NCBI RefSeq assembly: GCF_018449635.1
Contig: NZ_JAAVUV010000002.1
Location: forward strand, 62,001 to 126,000
Length of the DNA: 64,000 bases
Direction of reading: 5' to 3'
Source: Caballeronia sp. dw_276
Lineage (GTDB): Bacteria > Pseudomonadota > Gammaproteobacteria > Burkholderiales > Burkholderiaceae
The notes below the pieces were generated by a model that had not been told where the DNA came from, searched no databases, and saw only the letters and a program-made list of their open reading frames with translations. Each line of letters starts with the position of its first letter. The first letter of the stretch is position 1. Made by a program: the position numbers and the translations under genes. This document shows positions 61,730 to 64,000 of this stretch, piece after piece.

Positions 61730-62938
61730 ATGCAGTCACGCCACGCCAAAAAGGCGGTCCTTCTGGGCCTTGCCACCCTCGCTTCACCGGTTTTTGCTCA
61801 GAACAGCGTGACGCTGTACGGCATTATCGATGACTCGATCACGTACCAGAGCAGCCAGACGTCGCTGGGTTCAAACAAGGGCGGACGCTCGAACGTCAAG
61901 ATGCTGCCGGGCGTATGGGCCGGCAGCCGTTTCGGCCTCAAGGGCGCTGAAGACCTTGGCGGCGGCAACAAGGCCATCTTCCAGCTGGAGTCGGGCTTCA
62001 ATTCGGCAACGGGCGGCCAGCAGTTCACCAACGCAATGTTCGGCCGCCAGGCATGGGTCGGTTTGACGAATCCCGCCTACGGTACGTTTACCGCGGGCCG
62101 CCAGTACACGTCGTATTACACGTTGCTCGCGCCGTATAGCCCGACCACGTGGCTGACCGGCGCATTCGGCGCGCATCCGGGTGACCTGGATGAACTCGAT
62201 ACGATCTATCGCGCGAACAATTCGCTGGTCTACACGTCGCCGAAATTCTATGGCGTCACGATCAGCGGTTCGTATTCGTTCGCGGGCGTGCCCGGCAGCG
62301 TGAACCAGGGTTCGACCTGGAGCGGCGCGGTTCAATACGCGAACGGTCCGTTCGGCCTTGCGGCGGGCATTACGCGCATCAACAACTCGACGCCGGGTGG
62401 CGGCGCATTCGGCGCGGATTCGACGACGAACTCGGCGGGACAATCGGGTGTATCGGCGGTGACCAACGGCTATCAGACGGCTCAGGCGCAACAGCGCATT
62501 GCGGTGGCCGGCGGTTATACGTTCACGCAAGCCCTCGACATCACGTTCTCGTATTCGAACGTGCAGTACATCCCGGGCATCAACTCGAGCTTCAAGACGA
62601 CCGAGATCTTCAACACCGGCGGCGCCGTGCTGCACTGGAAACCGGTCACGCTGGTCGACCTCGCTGCGGGCTACAGCTATACGCGTGCGACGAAGGCCAA
62701 CGGCATTACGAGTTCCGCGCAGTATCAGCAGTTCAACTTGTCCGAGTACTACTCGTTGTCCAAGCGTACGGGCCTTTATGCATTGCAGGCTTATCAGCGC
62801 GCGAACGGCAAGACGCTCGGCACGAACGGCGTGAGCATCATCAACGCAACATCGGCGATTGGCGATGGCTTCCAGTCGGCGCCGTCTTCATCGCCGAGCC
62901 AGTTTGCGGCGGGCGTGGGGATTATTCACCGGTTCTGA
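61730..62938 (+). CDS. Trimeric outer-membrane porin, Burkholderia type
   Basis: 402 residues. The signal peptide (KKAVLLGLATLASPVFA, then QNSVTLYGIIDDSITY) and the 16-strand general porin pattern are clear (GSRFGLKGAEDLGGGNKAIF, TAGRQYTSYY). It ends in a terminal Phe (GIIHRF) for BAM recognition. GAGGAGA precedes ATG 61730. It lies 112 bases after the lactonase gene and may be cotranscribed or have its own promoter; a strong terminator follows. Confidence 0.92.
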   Translation: MQSRHAKKAVLLGLATLASPVFAQNSVTLYGIIDDSITYQSSQTSLGSNKGGRSNVKMLPGVWAGSRFGLKGAEDLGGGNKAIFQLESGFNSATGGQQFTNAMFGRQAWVGLTNPAYGTFTAGRQYTSYYTLLAPYSPTTWLTGAFGAHPGDLDELDTIYRANNSLVYTSPKFYGVTISGSYSFAGVPGSVNQGSTWSGAVQYANGPFGLAAGITRINNSTPGGGAFGADSTTNSAGQSGVSAVTNGYQTAQAQQRIAVAGGYTFTQALDITFSYSNVQYIPGINSSFKTTEIFNTGGAVLHWKPVTLVDLAAGYSYTRATKANGITSSAQYQQFNLSEYYSLSKRTGLYALQAYQRANGKTLGTNGVSIINATSAIGDGFQSAPSSSPSQFAAGVGIIHRF

Positions 62939-62963
62939 TTTAGCAGGGAAACACGCTTGAAAG

Positions 62964-62999
62964 AACGGCGCGCCAGACATGGCGCGCCGTTTTTTATTT
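62964..62999 (+). terminator. Rho-independent terminator of the porin gene
   Basis: AACGGCGCGCC/GGCGCGCCGTT, 11 base pairs with a six-base loop, then a T-rich tail, 25 bases after the porin stop. Confidence 0.93.
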
Positions 63000-63013
63000 G
63001 CCGCTGAAACCCC

Positions 63014-63454
63014 TCAAACCGTCACCGTAATCACAGCACTCGCCCCGCACCTTCCAATCAACGTCTGATGCGGCGCCGGCCCATGCCACAGGCGTGAAAA
63101 ACCAGAACGCCTTCTATGCCCCACCACCACAAAATCGGCCCGCAACGCCTCGGCATAATGCCTCACGTTATCGACGATATTGCCCATCGCAACATGCCCA
63201 TGCGCACTCACGCCACGCTCTTCCGCTAGATCGAGCCCGCGTTTCAACGTCTCGCGCGCGGTGTGCTCGATGTTCAGATAAGCCCCTTCGGAAGGCATGC
63301 CGAGAGTCGAGGACACCATCGAAGCTGTATCGATGACAACCAGCACGTGCAGCTCCGCCCGCAAGGATTTTCCAAGCGATGTTGCGTGATGCAACGCCGC
63401 CTTCATCTCTGCCGTGTCGTCATAACACGTGAGGATGCGCCGATAGTCAAACAT
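63014..63454 (-). CDS. Universal stress protein
   Basis: 146 residues, UspA fold. It begins with RRILTCYDDTAE. The ATP-binding type motif appears as VVGHRRRSGFSRLWHGPAPH followed by a Ser/Thr-poor end. The usual G-2x-G-9x-G(S/T) is altered, so nucleotide binding is uncertain. These cytoplasmic proteins accumulate under stress. It stands alone, convergent with the porin gene. Confidence 0.85.
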   Translation of the reverse strand: MFDYRRILTCYDDTAEMKAALHHATSLGKSLRAELHVLVVIDTASMVSSTLGMPSEGAYLNIEHTARETLKRGLDLAEERGVSAHGHVAMGNIVDNVRHYAEALRADFVVVGHRRRSGFSRLWHGPAPHQTLIGRCGASAVITVTV

Positions 63455-63635
63455 TCAAGGCTCCGATGGTTCCCGCTGTGCTGCGGTTCGTTCGGATAAC
63501 GCCTTGAATCCGGCGAAAATTCCATCCGGCCTTCCGAAAAATGCTTCTGGACTTGAAACTTGCAGCCTATGCAAATACAACCGGGACAACCCGGGCCGCC
63601 GATCAGATCGTGCAACCCTGGCTATCCCACGTCCA

Positions 63636-64000
63636 TCAATGCACCTTTGTTGCCGCCGCGATGATCGCTGCCGCCACTGCATTCGGCTGACTCACCATTG
63701 CCACGTGACTCGAGTTCACGTGCGTGGTCGTCGCGCCGATTTGCGCGGCCATTGCCGTTTGCAGACGCGGATCGATCATGTGATCTTTATCGGCGATGAC
63801 AAACCACGACGGCTTGGAGTGCCAGGCAGCGGTCGACACTTTGTCGTCCGTCGCGCTCGCCGCCCACGGACCCTGGGTCGCGGCGATCAGGCGGGCTTGC
63901 GGCACCGGCAGATCCTGCGCGAACTGATGGATGATGGCGTCGGTGGAAAGCGTCAGGTAATTGCCCGAGTCCTTTTGCAACTCGCTCGCCCAGGCAGGCG
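63636..64000 (-). CDS. Alpha/beta hydrolase, C-terminal part (cut by window edge)
   Basis: The frame is open to the window end, so only the last 121 or so codons are visible. It has the C-terminal half of an alpha/beta hydrolase of the salicylate-esterase/AB_hydrolase_6 type: KPSWFVIADKDHMIDP with the catalytic acid region, and SSHVAMVSQP with the catalytic His. The nucleophile lies outside the window. The gene is often a secreted hydrolase in this family, but the signal peptide cannot be seen here. Confidence 0.75.
   Translation of the reverse strand, partial: PAWASELQKDSGNYLTLSTDAIIHQFAQDLPVPQARLIAATQGPWAASATDDKVSTAAWHSKPSWFVIADKDHMIDPRLQTAMAAQIGATTTHVNSSHVAMVSQPNAVAAAIIAAATKVH

Noticed and set aside
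1-64000. tRNA, rRNA, prophage or integrated element
   Set aside because: No tRNA cloverleaf, rRNA, integrase, transposase or flanking att-like duplication was recognised on either strand by eye; a covariance-model search would be needed to exclude small RNAs.

Overview
The window looks like chromosomal DNA of a high-GC betaproteobacterium of the Burkholderia sensu lato group, most likely Caballeronia or Paraburkholderia. The support is the codon use, a Burkholderia-type trimeric porin, many LysR regulators, a VpsR-like enhancer-binding protein, a second MurA paralogue and a large catabolic gene load. I see no rRNA, tRNA, CRISPR array, prophage or intact insertion sequence. Both ends cut a gene: tcuA on the left and an alpha/beta hydrolase on the right.

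Layout. 1-3236: tricarballylate use (tcuA partial, tcuB, tcuC). 3324-4528: a decayed patch with a VapB-type antitoxin, a VapC toxin frame broken by one amber codon, and remnants of a TetR regulator and a VOC/PhnB-like protein abutting each other. 4577-7019: DJ-1/PfpI protein, cytosine-deaminase-like amidohydrolase, CsbD protein and a truncated threonine dehydratase. 7019-9049: YheO/DauR-type regulator divergent from a PLP aminotransferase, with a long dyad between them. 9053-13702: PDC-hydrolase-like amidohydrolase, MFS carrier, LysR regulator and flavin monooxygenase. 13976-22799: VpsR-like regulator, LysR/SnoaL/SDR cassette, glycosyltransferase and a large autotransporter. 22995-25958: SDR and a TonB-dependent siderophore receptor.

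26471-32217 holds a three-gene phosphorelay with start/stop overlaps (hybrid kinase, REC-PAS-PAS-HisKA_3 kinase, LuxR-type response regulator), flanked on each side by a small unknown gene. The promoter of one has a 22-bp-phased triple repeat (GGGAAAYCCT) and the other has a related dyad. 32397-45666: FAN1-like nuclease, SDR/HxlR pair, MurA2, a periplasmic binding protein overlapping a CHASE-PAS-GGDEF-EAL protein, class III aminotransferase, Lrp regulator, and D-malate/tartrate dehydrogenase with its LysR regulator.

46222-58190 is the most system-like region. A leftward operon (flavin reductase, HpaB-type monooxygenase, RidA, DUF1028, ArgE-like deacylase) diverges from a LysR gene. The LysR gene is followed by a rightward run: Rieske oxygenase, a four-gene polyamine-type ABC importer and a PhyH-type dioxygenase. 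Both operon promoters carry the same ATGCAAA-N7-TTTTG element, so one LysR protein probably controls an uncharacterised pathway for a nitrogen-containing, probably cationic or aromatic, compound.

58238-64000: hexapeptide acyltransferase, a sugar-acid-type unit (ExuT-like MFS, SMP-30 lactonase, porin), a universal stress protein and the partial hydrolase. All functional calls come from reading motifs in the translations; no database search was run.
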